Assembly (NCBI GenBank): GCA_003105305.1
Contig: PQAQ01000243.1
Location: forward strand, 1 to 10,216
Length of the DNA: 10,216 bases
Direction of reading: 5' to 3'
Source: Candidatus Methylomirabilota bacterium
GTDB lineage: Bacteria; Methylomirabilota; Methylomirabilia; Methylomirabilales; Methylomirabilaceae
Shown in pieces: positions 1 through 7,515 of this stretch. Positions within the stretch are counted from its first letter, which is position 1, and each line of letters starts with the position of its first letter. Position numbers and translations under genes: made by a program. The notes beneath the pieces were generated by a model. That model made no database searches. It saw only the letters and a list, made by a program, of their open reading frames with translations, and was not told the DNA's origin.

Positions 1-395
1 GCATCCTGCTGGGCCTTGTTGAAACGATGAATCTCATCGATGAACAGAAGCGTCCGCCGGCCGTAGGCGCGTTCCTGCTGGGCGCGAGCGATCACCTCCT
101 TGATCTCCTTGATTCCGGAGGTCACGGCCGAGAACGGGACGAAGGTCGCCTTGCACCGTTCTGCCAATAGGAAGGCAAGCGTCGTCTTGCCTGAACCGGG
201 CGGCCCCCACAGGATCAGCGACGGCAGCTCTCCGGACTCCATGGCTATACGGAGGAGCTTTCCCTCTCCGAGCAGGTGCTCCTGCCCGACGAACTCCTGG
301 AGCGTCCTCGGACGCATCCGGTCCGCGAGCGGCGCCGGAGCCTTGTGGGGTGGGGCTGGCACAGGATCGATACGGTCAAACAGATCGGGGGTCAT
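1..395 (-). CDS. rarA: Replication-associated recombination protein RarA (MgsA), N-terminal part, cut by window edge
   Basis: RarA is an AAA+ ATPase related to clamp-loader subunits and RuvB that acts at stalled or gapped replication forks in the cytoplasm. The first 131 residues are visible; the family is usually about 430, so most of the gene lies outside the window. After a proline-rich start come the family segment [16 protein letters not shown] (29-44), a Walker A GPPGSGKT (64-71) and a Walker [17 protein letters not shown] (116-131), whose DEIHRFNK sequence is typical of RarA. The ATG at 395-393 begins 4 bases after the pyrF stop and has only a weak AATAAG in front, so translation is probably coupled to pyrF. 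It is the third gene of the leftward hydrolase-pyrF-rarA run. Other clamp-loader-like ATPases are possible but fit the Walker B context less well. Confidence 0.9.
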   Translation of the reverse strand, partial: MTPDLFDRIDPVPAPPHKAPAPLADRMRPRTLQEFVGQEHLLGEGKLLRIAMESGELPSLILWGPPGSGKTTLAFLLAERCKATFVPFSAVTSGIKEIKEVIARAQQERAYGRRTLLFIDEIHRFNKAQQD

Positions 396-399
396 CTTA

Positions 400-1107
400 T
401 TAGGCCGTCGCCCTAAGCTCATCCAGGATTCTTCTGGTCGCCTTGAGCGGATCGGCGGCTGCGGTAATCGGTCGGCCGATCACCAGGTAGTCTGCGCCGG
501 CGACAGCCGCCTCGCGCGGCGTCATGATCCGGCGCTGGTCGCCGGTTGCCGCCCACACCGGACGGATCCCGGGGATAACGAGGCTCACCGACGGACCCAG
601 CGCGGTTCGCAGCAGGCCGATTTCCTGAGGCGACGCCACGACGCCGTTCAACCCCGCCTCCCGCGCAAGCGAGGCCAGACGAACCACGTGCGCCGCTACA
701 TCGAGTTTGCTCTCAATGATCTCTTCAAGGCCTCGCGCGTCAAGACTGGTCAGCACCGTCACTGCGAGAAGCTGTATGGGCGATCCGGCTTCAGCCGCCG
801 CCTGCGCCGCGGTCTGCAGCATCGCCCGCCCGCCGGAGGCGTGAAGCGTGCACATCTCGACCCCGAGCCGCGCCGCCTCGCGGACCGCTCCGGCCACGGT
901 GTTCGGAATGTCGTGAAGTTTGAGATCCAGAAATACTCGACCGCCTCGCGCCTGCACCGCCTGCGCCGCTCTGGGGCCTTCGGCCGTAAAGAGCTGCAGG
1001 CCCACCTTGAACAGTGTCACTGTGGGATACAGTTGCTCAACCAGTTTCGCGGCTGACTCCAGGTCTCCGACATCGAGGGCCACGATCAGTTCCGGTGTCT
1101 TGCGCAT
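400..1107 (-). CDS. pyrF: Orotidine 5'-phosphate decarboxylase
   Basis: PyrF catalyses the last step of de novo UMP synthesis, removing CO2 from OMP, in the cytoplasm. The 235-residue product is the normal length for a bacterial type I enzyme. Landmarks of the TIM barrel are present: ALDV with Asp11, FKVGLQLF with Lys34, the catalytic [10 protein letters not shown] (61-70) with Asp61, Lys63 and Asp66, the phosphate-binding GIRP segment, and VIGRPIT near the end. The ATG at 1107-1105 lies 13 bases behind GAGCAGCGAGAAG, a modest ribosome binding site. The gene starts 14 bases after the upstream hydrolase and stops 4 bases before rarA, so the three are probably one transcript. Nothing looks damaged. 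A long rightward reading frame over this gene is a shadow of its codon pattern. Confidence 0.96.
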   Translation of the reverse strand: MRKTPELIVALDVGDLESAAKLVEQLYPTVTLFKVGLQLFTAEGPRAAQAVQARGGRVFLDLKLHDIPNTVAGAVREAARLGVEMCTLHASGGRAMLQTAAQAAAEAGSPIQLLAVTVLTSLDARGLEEIIESKLDVAAHVVRLASLAREAGLNGVVASPQEIGLLRTALGPSVSLVIPGIRPVWAATGDQRRIMTPREAAVAGADYLVIGRPITAAADPLKATRRILDELRATA

Positions 1108-1121
1108 CTTCTCGCTGCTCT

Positions 1122-1874
1122 CTACACCGATAGGCGCATCAAATCTTCCGCGAGGATCACCTCACCGTCAAAGACCTTCTTACACGGAGTGAGCAGGTCG
1201 TACGCCTCGCAGATCGGATAAAAATGCGTCAGCGCCAGTCGACGGCATCCGGACAGGGCGGCGATTCGGCCCGCCTCTGTCGGGGTCAGATGTACCTTTG
1301 ACGGCTGCTCATCTGGTGCGGCGCACTCCAGCACCAGCAGGTCCGCTCCCTTGGCGGCCTCGATCATCGCGTCACAGTAGGCGGTGTCGCCGGAGAAGAC
1401 CAGGCTCTTCCCGTCATCCGACTCGATCCGGTAGCAAAGGCTATGTTGTATGTGCGTTACCTCGCGCGGAATGACCCGAAATCCTTCGGCGTCAGTGACC
1501 TCCGTCAGCGTCTCATGGAGCACCAGTTCATAGGTCTTTGGGGCGATCCAGTCTCCGTACAATCGCATGAGGCCCTCATAGAAGGCCAGAAACCCCATGG
1601 GACCCGTCAGATAGAGCGGCTTGATCCGCCACCACGCCGGATTCCTCAGCGCAAACAGCAATGGAACCAGATCGCCGGTATGATCGGGATGCAGGTGGGT
1701 ATAGAAGACTCGGTCCAGCTCGGTCGCCGTAATCCCCGCCTTGAGGAGTCTGGGAAGCGTCCCCGCGCCGCCGTCGAGCAGCACTGAGGAGCCGGCCGCC
1801 TCGACCAGGAGACCGGGTGACCCCCGCGTAAGGCTTGGAATGGCGGTTCCGGAGCCAAGGATTGTGAGCTGCAT
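1122..1874 (-). CDS. Metallo-beta-lactamase-fold hydrolase, RNase Z-like
   Basis: This is a 250-residue metal-dependent hydrolase of the RNase Z/ElaC-like branch of the metallo-beta-lactamase fold, probably cytoplasmic as no signal peptide is seen. The dinuclear zinc ligands can be placed: THLHPDH (59-65) for the HxHxDH motif, His141 or His144, Asp163 in SGDT, and His217 in LTHFYP. The N-terminal MQLTILGSGTAIPS and the VHLTPTEAGRIAAL helix (194-207) also match this group. I see no clear tRNA-binding exosite arm, so true tRNA 3' processing is unproven; a phosphodiesterase or another ester hydrolase is equally possible. I chose the ATG at 1874 because the homologous region begins there; a TTG at 1910 would add 12 unlikely residues and would sit on the promoter -35. 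No Shine-Dalgarno sequence precedes the ATG, see the promoter entry. First gene of the pyrF-rarA run. Confidence 0.85.
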   Translation of the reverse strand: MQLTILGSGTAIPSLTRGSPGLLVEAAGSSVLLDGGAGTLPRLLKAGITATELDRVFYTHLHPDHTGDLVPLLFALRNPAWWRIKPLYLTGPMGFLAFYEGLMRLYGDWIAPKTYELVLHETLTEVTDAEGFRVIPREVTHIQHSLCYRIESDDGKSLVFSGDTAYCDAMIEAAKGADLLVLECAAPDEQPSKVHLTPTEAGRIAALSGCRRLALTHFYPICEAYDLLTPCKKVFDGEVILAEDLMRLSV

Positions 1875-1880
1875 GGCGTC

Positions 1881-1910
1881 ACGATACCATAGAAGTTCGC
1901 GCCTTGACAA
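1881..1910 (-). promoter_or_regulatory. Candidate leftward promoter for the hydrolase-pyrF-rarA operon, possibly leaderless
   Basis: Reading leftward, TTGTCA (1910-1905), an 18-base spacer and TATCGT (1886-1881) form a sigma70-like promoter. The end of the -10 box is 7 bases from the A of the hydrolase ATG, so transcription would begin at or next to the start codon. This agrees with the lack of a ribosome binding site there. The -35 lies in the palindrome GCCTTGACAAGGC and overlaps the opposing rightward promoter. Confidence 0.4.
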
Positions 1911-1933
1911 GGCAGGGCGCGGTGGGGTAAGGG
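1904..1933 (+). promoter_or_regulatory. Candidate rightward promoter for the TPR protein gene
   Basis: A perfect TTGACA (1904-1909) is followed after 18 bases by TAAGGG (1928-1933), a weak -10. Transcription would start about 1940, just before the ribosome binding site at 1943, giving a short leader. The -35 shares its bases with the opposing -35 of the hydrolase operon, so the two polymerases should compete. The -35 is convincing, the -10 is not. Confidence 0.35.
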
Positions 1934-1942
1934 TTGGATAAC

Positions 1943-1948
1943 AGGAGG
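1943..1948 (+). promoter_or_regulatory. Ribosome binding site AGGAGG of the TPR protein gene
   Basis: A perfect AGGAGG lies 11 bases before the GTG at 1960 and decides that start over the in-frame TTG at 1975. The surrounding ACAGGAGGCATC is repeated exactly in front of the cytochrome c gene (9433-9444). Confidence 0.7.
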
Positions 1949-1959
1949 CATCGAGAGCC

Positions 1960-3189
1960 GTGTATTGGGCGTGGTTGAGAACCAGTGGGTGGCGAGCCTG
2001 CGGCAGCGTGATCCTCGGGTTGCTGACGCTTCTTCGGCCGGATCTGAGCCGGGCCGACCTCTGGGCCGATCCGAAGATCGTCGGTTTCGCGACGGCGGGA
2101 ACCGATCACCTGCTCAATCTTGACTATGATCTGGCCGAGCAGACATTTGCCCGTCTTGATGACGTCGACAGGACCGGGTTGCTGGCGCCGTTCTATCAGG
2201 CCTTCGTCGCACTCGCCCGCCTGCAGGACCGGGACCCGACCCGCGACGAGATGGATGCCTTCCTGGCCGCGATGCGCGCACTGATCGCCAAGGCCGAGAC
2301 GCACCTCAAGCAGGCCCCTGATGAGCCGGACATCTTACTCTTCCTCGGGATGACCTGGGGCTCCAAGGCGATGATCGACAGCGCCATGGGTAACTACTTC
2401 TCGGCGTACCAGGCGATCAAGCGGACGAAATCGTATCTTGATGCCTGCCTGTTACGCGAACCTCACAGGTATGATGCCGACTATGGCCTGGGGCTGTACG
2501 ACTATACACTCTCTCGAATCGCGTGGTTCTATCGGCCGTTAGTACACTTGGCGCTCCCGCCCGGCGACCGGGCGCGAGGACTGCGAGAATTGACGATGGC
2601 CAGCGAGCGGGGCCCGACGACCCGGATGCTGGCGAAGCTCGCCCTCTTGCAATCCTATACCGGCATCGAAAAGGAGTATGAGAAGGCCCTGCCGCTGGCT
2701 GAGGAGTTGCTCCGCCGCTTCTCCGGCAACCCGGATCTGTATTTCCAGGCAGCCTTCGTCTATTCCGAACTGGGCCGGTTTCCTGAGGCGCTGGAGGTCG
2801 GCCGCCGCATCCGCGCCAACCTCGATTCGGATCGTAACCATTTCACGGATGAGATGCGACCGCGCTACTTGCAGCTCATGGGGAAGATCTACATGGACCG
2901 AGGCGACTACCCGACGGCGTTAGACTTCTTCAGACAGGCTATCGAACAACCGACCGCTCCCCGGTACGCCTGGGTAACGGCGTGGGCCTGGACCCGCACC
3001 GGTATGATTTATGACTTGTCGGGGAAGCGGACGGCCGCCGAGCAGAGCTACCGGATGGCGTTGGCCGTAAGAACCAACAGCATCGCCCGCGACTCGGCAA
3101 CGCGACATCTGAAAGAACCCTACCGCAAGGAGCCGGCCCGCCGAATCGCTCCCGCTACCGGATTGGAGGAGCCTACGGAATCGCCCTAG
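1960..3189 (+). CDS. Secreted tetratricopeptide-repeat protein of unknown function
   Basis: This 409-residue protein starts at GTG 1960 behind a perfect AGGAGG. The N-terminus reads as a Sec signal peptide: WLRTSGWR, a hydrophobic stretch SVILGLLTLL (16-25), then a likely cleavage after SRA (30-32), so it should be periplasmic. A weak uncleaved anchor is also possible. Helical repeats run through the protein. The clearest TPR units are at about 258-285 (YFQAAFVYSELGRFPEALEV), 302-333 (LMGKIYMDRGDYPTALDFFR) and 340-375 (TRTGMIYDLSGKRTAAEQSY); earlier helices at about 45-130 probably form degenerate repeats. The tail (385-409) is charged and proline-rich and looks unfolded. TPR domains bind other proteins, but no partner can be read from this context. 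It is divergent from the hydrolase operon and convergent with the spy-like gene. No terminator of note follows. Confidence 0.85.
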   Translation: MYWAWLRTSGWRACGSVILGLLTLLRPDLSRADLWADPKIVGFATAGTDHLLNLDYDLAEQTFARLDDVDRTGLLAPFYQAFVALARLQDRDPTRDEMDAFLAAMRALIAKAETHLKQAPDEPDILLFLGMTWGSKAMIDSAMGNYFSAYQAIKRTKSYLDACLLREPHRYDADYGLGLYDYTLSRIAWFYRPLVHLALPPGDRARGLRELTMASERGPTTRMLAKLALLQSYTGIEKEYEKALPLAEELLRRFSGNPDLYFQAAFVYSELGRFPEALEVGRRIRANLDSDRNHFTDEMRPRYLQLMGKIYMDRGDYPTALDFFRQAIEQPTAPRYAWVTAWAWTRTGMIYDLSGKRTAAEQSYRMALAVRTNSIARDSATRHLKEPYRKEPARRIAPATGLEEPTESP

Positions 3190-3228
3190 TCGTGTCTTGG
3201 GGCCTGCTGATTAACATGGCGGATACGG

Positions 3229-3621
3229 TTACTTGCCGCCTTGGCTCAACTTTGTAAGCTGCTCCTGAGTCAGAATCTGCCGTAGCGTCTTATAAAATTT
3301 CGTTTCTGTCTTCAGGGCCTCTTTGTCTGCCGCGGCCCAGTCGTCGGCGATCTTGTCGATCTCCCGGTCCGAGACCTTCTTATCAACCATTGCGCTCATC
3401 AGCTTCTGCCGGATCCCCACGACCTTCTGTTGCGTCGCGCCCAGCGCCGACATTCGCTCTTTCTTGGCGGTGTCAAGCTTACTTTTTTGATCGGCCGAAA
3501 GTCCGAGGTTCTGGAAGGGGTCCGGCTCCTTCGGCTGCTCCTTTTGCGCGAAAGCCGTGCCTCCTCCAATCAGCATCGTGATCGTCAACAGTCCGATTCC
3601 CAACCTCTTCCACACACCCAT
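3229..3621 (-). CDS. Periplasmic Spy/CpxP-like protein with LTxxQ-type motifs
   Basis: This small exported protein has 130 residues. The signal peptide is clear: MGVWKR, a hydrophobic core LGIGLLTITMLIGGG, then cleavage after AFA at 25. The mature part of about 105 residues is charged and helical, with LGLSADQKSKL (39-49) near its start and ILTQEQLTKL (116-125) near its end. These two match the repeated LTxxQ motif of the Spy/CpxP/heavy-metal-resistance superfamily, whose members are chaperones or stress sensors of the periplasm. Chaperone or metal function here is inference only. AAAGGGGA precedes the ATG by about 7 bases. A good -10 (TATACT, 3687-3682, leftward) lies 61 bases upstream but has no good -35, so the gene may be read partly through from glgA, 69 bases away. 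A weak hairpin (3218-3222 with 3236-3240) spans the stop. Confidence 0.75.
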   Translation of the reverse strand: MGVWKRLGIGLLTITMLIGGGTAFAQKEQPKEPDPFQNLGLSADQKSKLDTAKKERMSALGATQQKVVGIRQKLMSAMVDKKVSDREIDKIADDWAAADKEALKTETKFYKTLRQILTQEQLTKLSQGGK

Positions 3622-3690
3622 ACAATTTTCCCCTTTCCGTTAGGTTGCGATTACCCACTACCCGACGACCACACACAGTACAGTATATTG

Positions 3691-5157
3691 CTACCGCTGT
3701 CTACCTTTCTTCTCGACAGCACGCCGGTACAGTTGCTCATACTCGCCGGCGGACCGATTCCAGGTGAAATCTGCCGTCATGGCATTCGTAATGATCTGGA
3801 GCCACAGAGCCTTCTCGCGATATAGCTCCAGGGCCTGCCAGATAGCCTGAAGAAAGGCGGTCGTCGTGGCTTCCTGAAACTTTACCCCATTTCCCTGCCC
3901 AGTGACGGGATCGAACTGAACGACGGTGTCATCCAGCCCCCCGGTGGCGCGGACAACCGGAATGGTTCCATAGGCCAGACTGTACATCTGGTTCAGGCCA
4001 CACGGCTCATACCGCGACGGCATCAGGAAGAGATCGGCGCCTGCCTCGATTTGATGCGACAACGGCGTGTCAAAACCGATCCGAACAGCCAGCTTGGACG
4101 GGTATTTGGCCGCCGCATCGCGAAACGTCGCCTCAAGCCCCTTTTCGCCGCTCCCCAGCAGGACGAGTTGCACGTTCAACGCCATCAACGTCTCCAGAAT
4201 TCCGCTCAGCAGGTCGAGCCCCTTCTGCCCGGCCAGTCTGGAGATTACACCCAGCAGCGGCACCGTCGCCTTAACAGGGAGCTTGAGCCGTTGTTGCAGA
4301 TCCGCCTTGCACTGAGCCTTACCTGAAAGATCATCGACCGTATAGTGGGTAGCGATATGAGGATCATGGGCGGGGTTCCATTCTTCGGGATCGATCCCGT
4401 TTAATACACCGAACAGATCGCGTTGCCGTTCTCGAAGGACTCCGTCCAGACCGAATCCGTGCTCTGCGGTCTGGATCTCCCGGCTATAGCGGGGACTCAC
4501 GGTGGTGAGCAGGTCTGCGAAGATCAACCCGCCCTTCAGCAGATTCCCCTTCCCGTAAAACTCAAGTCCGGCCGGCGTAAACAGCTCTCGCGACAACATT
4601 AAGCTTGGGAAGACCTCAGGAGGGAAGAGGCCCTGGTAGCCCAGGTTATGGATGGTAAATACGGTCGACGTGCGCTGAAAAGAATGATCGTCGCTCAGCG
4701 CGGTCTTGAGATAGACAGGCAGCAGCGCCGTCTGCCAGTCGTGGGCGTGCAATACCTCCGGTTGAAAATCGATCCGTCGGCACGCCTCCAGGACCGATCG
4801 GCAGAACAGGGCAAAGCGCTCCGCGTTGTCGGGATAATCCTGCGCGGATGAATCCTGGTACAGACCGGCGCGGTGAAACGACGGATCGTGGCGAATAAAA
4901 TAAACCGGACCCTCGCCGGCGAGGCGCCCCTCCAGCACATCGACCGTCAGCGGACCCGAGGCTGCCGGAATACGCAGCCCGTCAATAACCGTCCGAAGGT
5001 GATATCGGCGCGCATCGACAGCCCGATAGAGCGGCATTATCAGCCGGACATCGTGTCCGAACCGACTGAGCGCCTTCGGCAAGGCGCCGGCCACGTCGCC
5101 CAGTCCGCCCGTGTGGGCGAACGGCGCCGCCTCCGAAGCCGCGCATAGGATTTTCAT
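3691..5157 (-). CDS. glgA: Glycogen synthase (ADP-glucose type), GT5 family
   Basis: GlgA transfers glucose from ADP-glucose to the growing alpha-1,4-glucan in the cytoplasm. Its 488 residues are normal for the family. Both Rossmann halves are present: MKILCAASEAAPF then HTGGLGDVAGALPKAL (15-30), HAHDWQT (138-144), FTIHNLGYQG (167-176), NGIDPEEWNP (253-262), ISRLAGQKGL (305-314, with Arg307 and Lys312), and SRYEPCGLNQMY (381-392) with catalytic Glu384, followed by RATGGLDDTV. The oddity is His15 where the family has the ADP-glucose-binding Lys of KTGGL. The ATG at 5157 is forced by an in-frame TGA 24 bases upstream. The only ribosome-binding-like GAGGGA touches the ATG, so the start may be leaderless (see the promoter entry). 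No other glycogen genes lie in the window. Confidence 0.94.
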   Translation of the reverse strand: MKILCAASEAAPFAHTGGLGDVAGALPKALSRFGHDVRLIMPLYRAVDARRYHLRTVIDGLRIPAASGPLTVDVLEGRLAGEGPVYFIRHDPSFHRAGLYQDSSAQDYPDNAERFALFCRSVLEACRRIDFQPEVLHAHDWQTALLPVYLKTALSDDHSFQRTSTVFTIHNLGYQGLFPPEVFPSLMLSRELFTPAGLEFYGKGNLLKGGLIFADLLTTVSPRYSREIQTAEHGFGLDGVLRERQRDLFGVLNGIDPEEWNPAHDPHIATHYTVDDLSGKAQCKADLQQRLKLPVKATVPLLGVISRLAGQKGLDLLSGILETLMALNVQLVLLGSGEKGLEATFRDAAAKYPSKLAVRIGFDTPLSHQIEAGADLFLMPSRYEPCGLNQMYSLAYGTIPVVRATGGLDDTVVQFDPVTGQGNGVKFQEATTTAFLQAIWQALELYREKALWLQIITNAMTADFTWNRSAGEYEQLYRRAVEKKGRQR

Positions 5158-5163
5158 TCCCTC

Positions 5164-5193
5164 ATCGTACCGCTGGGGTCACGTTCATTGCAA
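5164..5193 (-). promoter_or_regulatory. Candidate leftward promoter of glgA, possibly leaderless
   Basis: Leftward, TTGCAA (5193-5188), an 18-base spacer and TACGAT (5169-5164) form a moderate sigma70-like promoter. The box end is 7 bases from the A of the glgA ATG, the same distance and spacer length as at the hydrolase gene. The ribosome-binding-like GAGGGA abuts the ATG and is too close to work normally. Confidence 0.38.
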
Positions 5194-5234
5194 TACGAAA
5201 AAGCCGACGGTGCGGCGTCTGCGACGCTAGCCCC

Positions 5235-5263
5235 TTGACAGCAGTATCCCGAGGGCGTAGGCT
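5235..5263 (+). promoter_or_regulatory. Sigma70-type promoter of the small charged-protein gene
   Basis: A perfect TTGACA (5235-5240), a 17-base spacer and TAGGCT (5258-5263, with the key T, A and T positions) make the clearest promoter of the window. Transcription should start near 5270, leaving a leader of about 64 bases before the ATG at 5334. A small perfect hairpin, GCGTC-TGC-GACGC (5215-5227), lies just upstream, between this promoter and that of glgA. Confidence 0.6.
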
Positions 5264-5333
5264 GTTGTGTAGTCCTCGCGGATGCGCAACGGCCGCGACA
5301 GAGCAAGACGCGATTGCTAAAAGGAGGGACTGG

Positions 5334-5519
5334 ATGGCGGGAAAGTTCCAGCCGTACCGAGGAGAGAAACGGCGAAAGGAAGTCGCGCGCAAGGCCAAGC
5401 AGGAAGAGAAGCTCCGCAAAAGACTTGAGCGTAAAGAGGGAACGTTAGGGGTGACGGAGGATGAACCTGGGGAGGAAGCGCCTCCCACCGAAGAGCTGCC
5501 GCCTGACGCGGACGCCTAG
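5334..5519 (+). CDS. Small charged protein of unknown function, 61 residues
   Basis: I chose the ATG at 5334 because a perfect AGGAGG (5322-5327) lies 6 bases before it; a longer frame would start inside the promoter. The N-terminal half (residues 1-36) is very basic with about one Lys or Arg in every two or three residues, including GEKRRKEVARKAKQEEKLRK, and should form a single charged helix or coiled coil. The C-terminal third (41-61) is acidic and proline-rich (EDEPGEEAPPTEELPPDADA) and is probably unfolded. No Cys, signal peptide or membrane segment is seen. The bipolar charge suggests binding to nucleic acid or ribosome, but this is a guess. It has its own promoter, is divergent from glgA and convergent with typA, 20 bases away. 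Its good signals make it a real gene rather than a chance frame. Confidence 0.75.
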   Translation: MAGKFQPYRGEKRRKEVARKAKQEEKLRKRLERKEGTLGVTEDEPGEEAPPTEELPPDADA

Positions 5520-5539
5520 CGACGTACCGACTCGGCGCG

Positions 5540-7369
5540 TCACTGTCTCGCGATTCGCGCCCGCTTCCGCTCGTGCCGGTCGAGTACCTTCTTGCGCAGC
5601 CGGAGACTCTTCGGCGTGACCTCCAGCAGTTCGTCTTCAGCCAGATATTCAACGCAATTATCGAGGCTCATCTGTCTGGGCGGCGTCAGGCGCACGGCAA
5701 TATCTGAGGTGGAGGATCGGATATTCGTCAGTTGCTTCCGCTTCGCGACATTGACCTCCAGGTCCCGCTCCTTGGCCGCCTCGCCAACGACCATCCCTTC
5801 GTACACCTCGGTCCCCGGTTCGATAAACAGGATCCCGCTTCCCTCCGCATTCGCCAGGCCGTACGACGTGGCCACCCCCGCTTCCCAGGCGACCAGTGAC
5901 CCGCGGTCGCGTCCGCGGATCTCGCCGACCAGCGGTTCATAGGCGTGAAACAGGCTGTGGAGCTGCCCGGTCCCGCGCGTCGCGGTCAGGAACGCATGCC
6001 GAAATCCCAACAGCCCTCGCGTCGGAACGATGAACTCGTAGTGGACGAGTCCCTGATCGCCGGTCCGCATATCCATCAACCGCCCTCGCCGCCCGCCCAG
6101 CATCTCCATAACCAACCCCGCCTGCTCCGCCGGGACCTCGATGCTGACCCGTTCGAACGGCTCCAGCCGCTCGCCGCTCTCCGGATCGGTCTGAAAGATG
6201 ACCTCGGGCCTCGAGACCTGCAGCTCAAACCCTTCGCGCCGCATCGTCTCGATCAGGACGACCAGATGCAGTTCGCCTCGTCCCGCCACCAGGAAGCTGT
6301 CGGGGCTCCCGGTGTCGTGGACCCTGAGGCTGACATTGTGCTCCAACTCCTTGAACAGGCGCTCGCGGAGGCTGCGGCTTGAGCTCCATCGCCCCTCCCG
6401 CCCCGCAAAGGGGCCGGTGTTGACGCTGAAGGTCATCTGCACCGTCGGCTCATCGACCCGGATCGGTGGGAGCGCCAGCGGATTATCCTTATCGGCGATC
6501 GTCTCTCCGATTCCCACCTCCTCAAGTCCGGCTACCGCCACGATCTCGCCGGCCATGGCCTCCTCGACCTCAACGCGGTCCAACCCCTGATGCACGAAGA
6601 CCTGCGCCACCTTGTCGGGATGGAACGTTCCGTCCTTGGCGATCCGGACGACCTCCTGGGCGCGGCGCAGACGGCCGGCATACAGGCGACCGATGGCGAT
6701 CCGACCCTTATAATCATCATAGGCCAGGAGGTTGACCAGCATCTGCGTGGGACTGTCCGGCTCAACCGTGGGCGGAGGCAGAGAGTTCAGGATCGTGTCG
6801 AACAACGGCTGCAGGTCCGGCGCCAGCGCGGTCGGCGAATAGCCGGCCTGTCCGCGGAGGGCGTCCGCATAGACGATCGGGAAGTCCGCCTGCTCTTCGG
6901 TCGCGCCAAGATCAATGAACAGATCGAACGTGGCGTTGGTTGCGTAGTCGGTTCTCGCGTTGGCGCGGTCGATTTTGTTGACAACTACGACAACCCTGTG
7001 CTGCATGGCCAGGGCCTTACGCAGCACGAATCGGGTCTGAGGCATCGGCCCCTCCACGGCATCCACCAGCAACAACACCCCGTCGACCATATTCAGCACC
7101 CGTTCGACCTCGCCCCCGAAGTCGGCATGCCCCGGCGTATCGACAATGTTAATCTTGACGCCGCCATAGGTCACGGCCGTGTTCTTCGCCAAAATGGTAA
7201 TGCCGCGCTCCCGCTCGAGCGGGTTGGAGTCCATCACCCGTGTCACCACCGCCTGGTTGTCCCTGAAGATACGGCTCTGCCTCAGCATGGCATCGACGAG
7301 CGTTGTCTTGCCGTGGTCCACGTGCGCAATAATCGCCAGATTCCTGAGATCGGTTCGCTGCTGTGCCAT
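5540..7369 (-). CDS. typA: Ribosome-associated translational GTPase TypA/BipA
   Basis: TypA (BipA) is an EF-G-like GTPase that binds the ribosome and helps 50S assembly and stress adaptation. The 609 residues match the family length. The GTPase motifs are intact: AHVDHGKT (15-22), RERGITI with Thr58, DTPGH (77-81) and NKID (131-134). Then come the beta-barrel domain II (about 205-300), the EF-G-like domains III and V (SGRGELHL-type [31 protein letters not shown]) and the TypA-specific C-terminal domain ending in [17 protein letters not shown] and a basic tail. The segment at 323-332 reads [10 protein letters not shown] where most members have GREGKFVTSR or close; this may be a lineage change. 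AAGAAGG precedes the ATG by 7 bases. It is transcribed alone from a promoter at 7405-7432. Confidence 0.96.
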   Translation of the reverse strand: MAQQRTDLRNLAIIAHVDHGKTTLVDAMLRQSRIFRDNQAVVTRVMDSNPLERERGITILAKNTAVTYGGVKINIVDTPGHADFGGEVERVLNMVDGVLLLVDAVEGPMPQTRFVLRKALAMQHRVVVVVNKIDRANARTDYATNATFDLFIDLGATEEQADFPIVYADALRGQAGYSPTALAPDLQPLFDTILNSLPPPTVEPDSPTQMLVNLLAYDDYKGRIAIGRLYAGRLRRAQEVVRIAKDGTFHPDKVAQVFVHQGLDRVEVEEAMAGEIVAVAGLEEVGIGETIADKDNPLALPPIRVDEPTVQMTFSVNTGPFAGREGRWSSSRSLRERLFKELEHNVSLRVHDTGSPDSFLVAGRGELHLVVLIETMRREGFELQVSRPEVIFQTDPESGERLEPFERVSIEVPAEQAGLVMEMLGGRRGRLMDMRTGDQGLVHYEFIVPTRGLLGFRHAFLTATRGTGQLHSLFHAYEPLVGEIRGRDRGSLVAWEAGVATSYGLANAEGSGILFIEPGTEVYEGMVVGEAAKERDLEVNVAKRKQLTNIRSSTSDIAVRLTPPRQMSLDNCVEYLAEDELLEVTPKSLRLRKKVLDRHERKRARIARQ

Positions 7370-7404
7370 CTAATGCCTTCTTGAATGCGGTTCCCAACTA
7401 GGAG

Positions 7405-7432
7405 ACAGTAGTAGCCGGTACCGACATGACAA
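7405..7432 (-). promoter_or_regulatory. Candidate promoter of typA
   Basis: Leftward, TTGTCA (7432-7427), a 16-base spacer and TACTGT (7410-7405) resemble a sigma70 promoter. The start would fall near 7398, giving a leader of about 29 bases that includes the AAGAAGG ribosome binding site. Confidence 0.45.
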
Positions 7433-7515
7433 TCTGCATGATGCTCGAAACCCAGTGTTGGGGAGGCGCGAGAACGGTCAGAACCCGAAGGGAAACCGGC
7501 TGCGGACCTGCTGGG

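Noticed and set aside
100..1056. Rightward 318-codon frame across rarA and pyrF
   Set aside because: It is antisense to two well-recognised genes, has no family resemblance, starts inside rarA without a good binding site, and is explained by the GC-rich codon pattern of the other strand.
1879..2304. Leftward 141-codon frame over the divergent promoter and the TPR gene
   Set aside because: It covers the promoter region and the signal peptide of a gene with a perfect AGGAGG, and its composition is shadow-like.
5215..5227. GCGTC-TGC-GACGC hairpin between glgA and the small gene as terminator or operator
   Set aside because: The stem has only 5 bp with no T run. It could be an operator between divergent promoters, but dyads this short are common by chance.
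5235..5333. Upstream extension of the small charged protein
   Set aside because: The extended start would be the TTG of the TTGACA box itself, and the AGGAGG clearly points to the ATG at 5334.
5511..5541. Terminator between the small gene and typA
   Set aside because: GACGC and GCGTC pair over a 21-base loop without a T run, too weak to call.
6590..7384. Rightward 264-codon frame antisense to typA
   Set aside because: TypA motifs on the opposite strand are unambiguous, and this frame reads as a low-complexity shadow rich in Arg, Gln and His.
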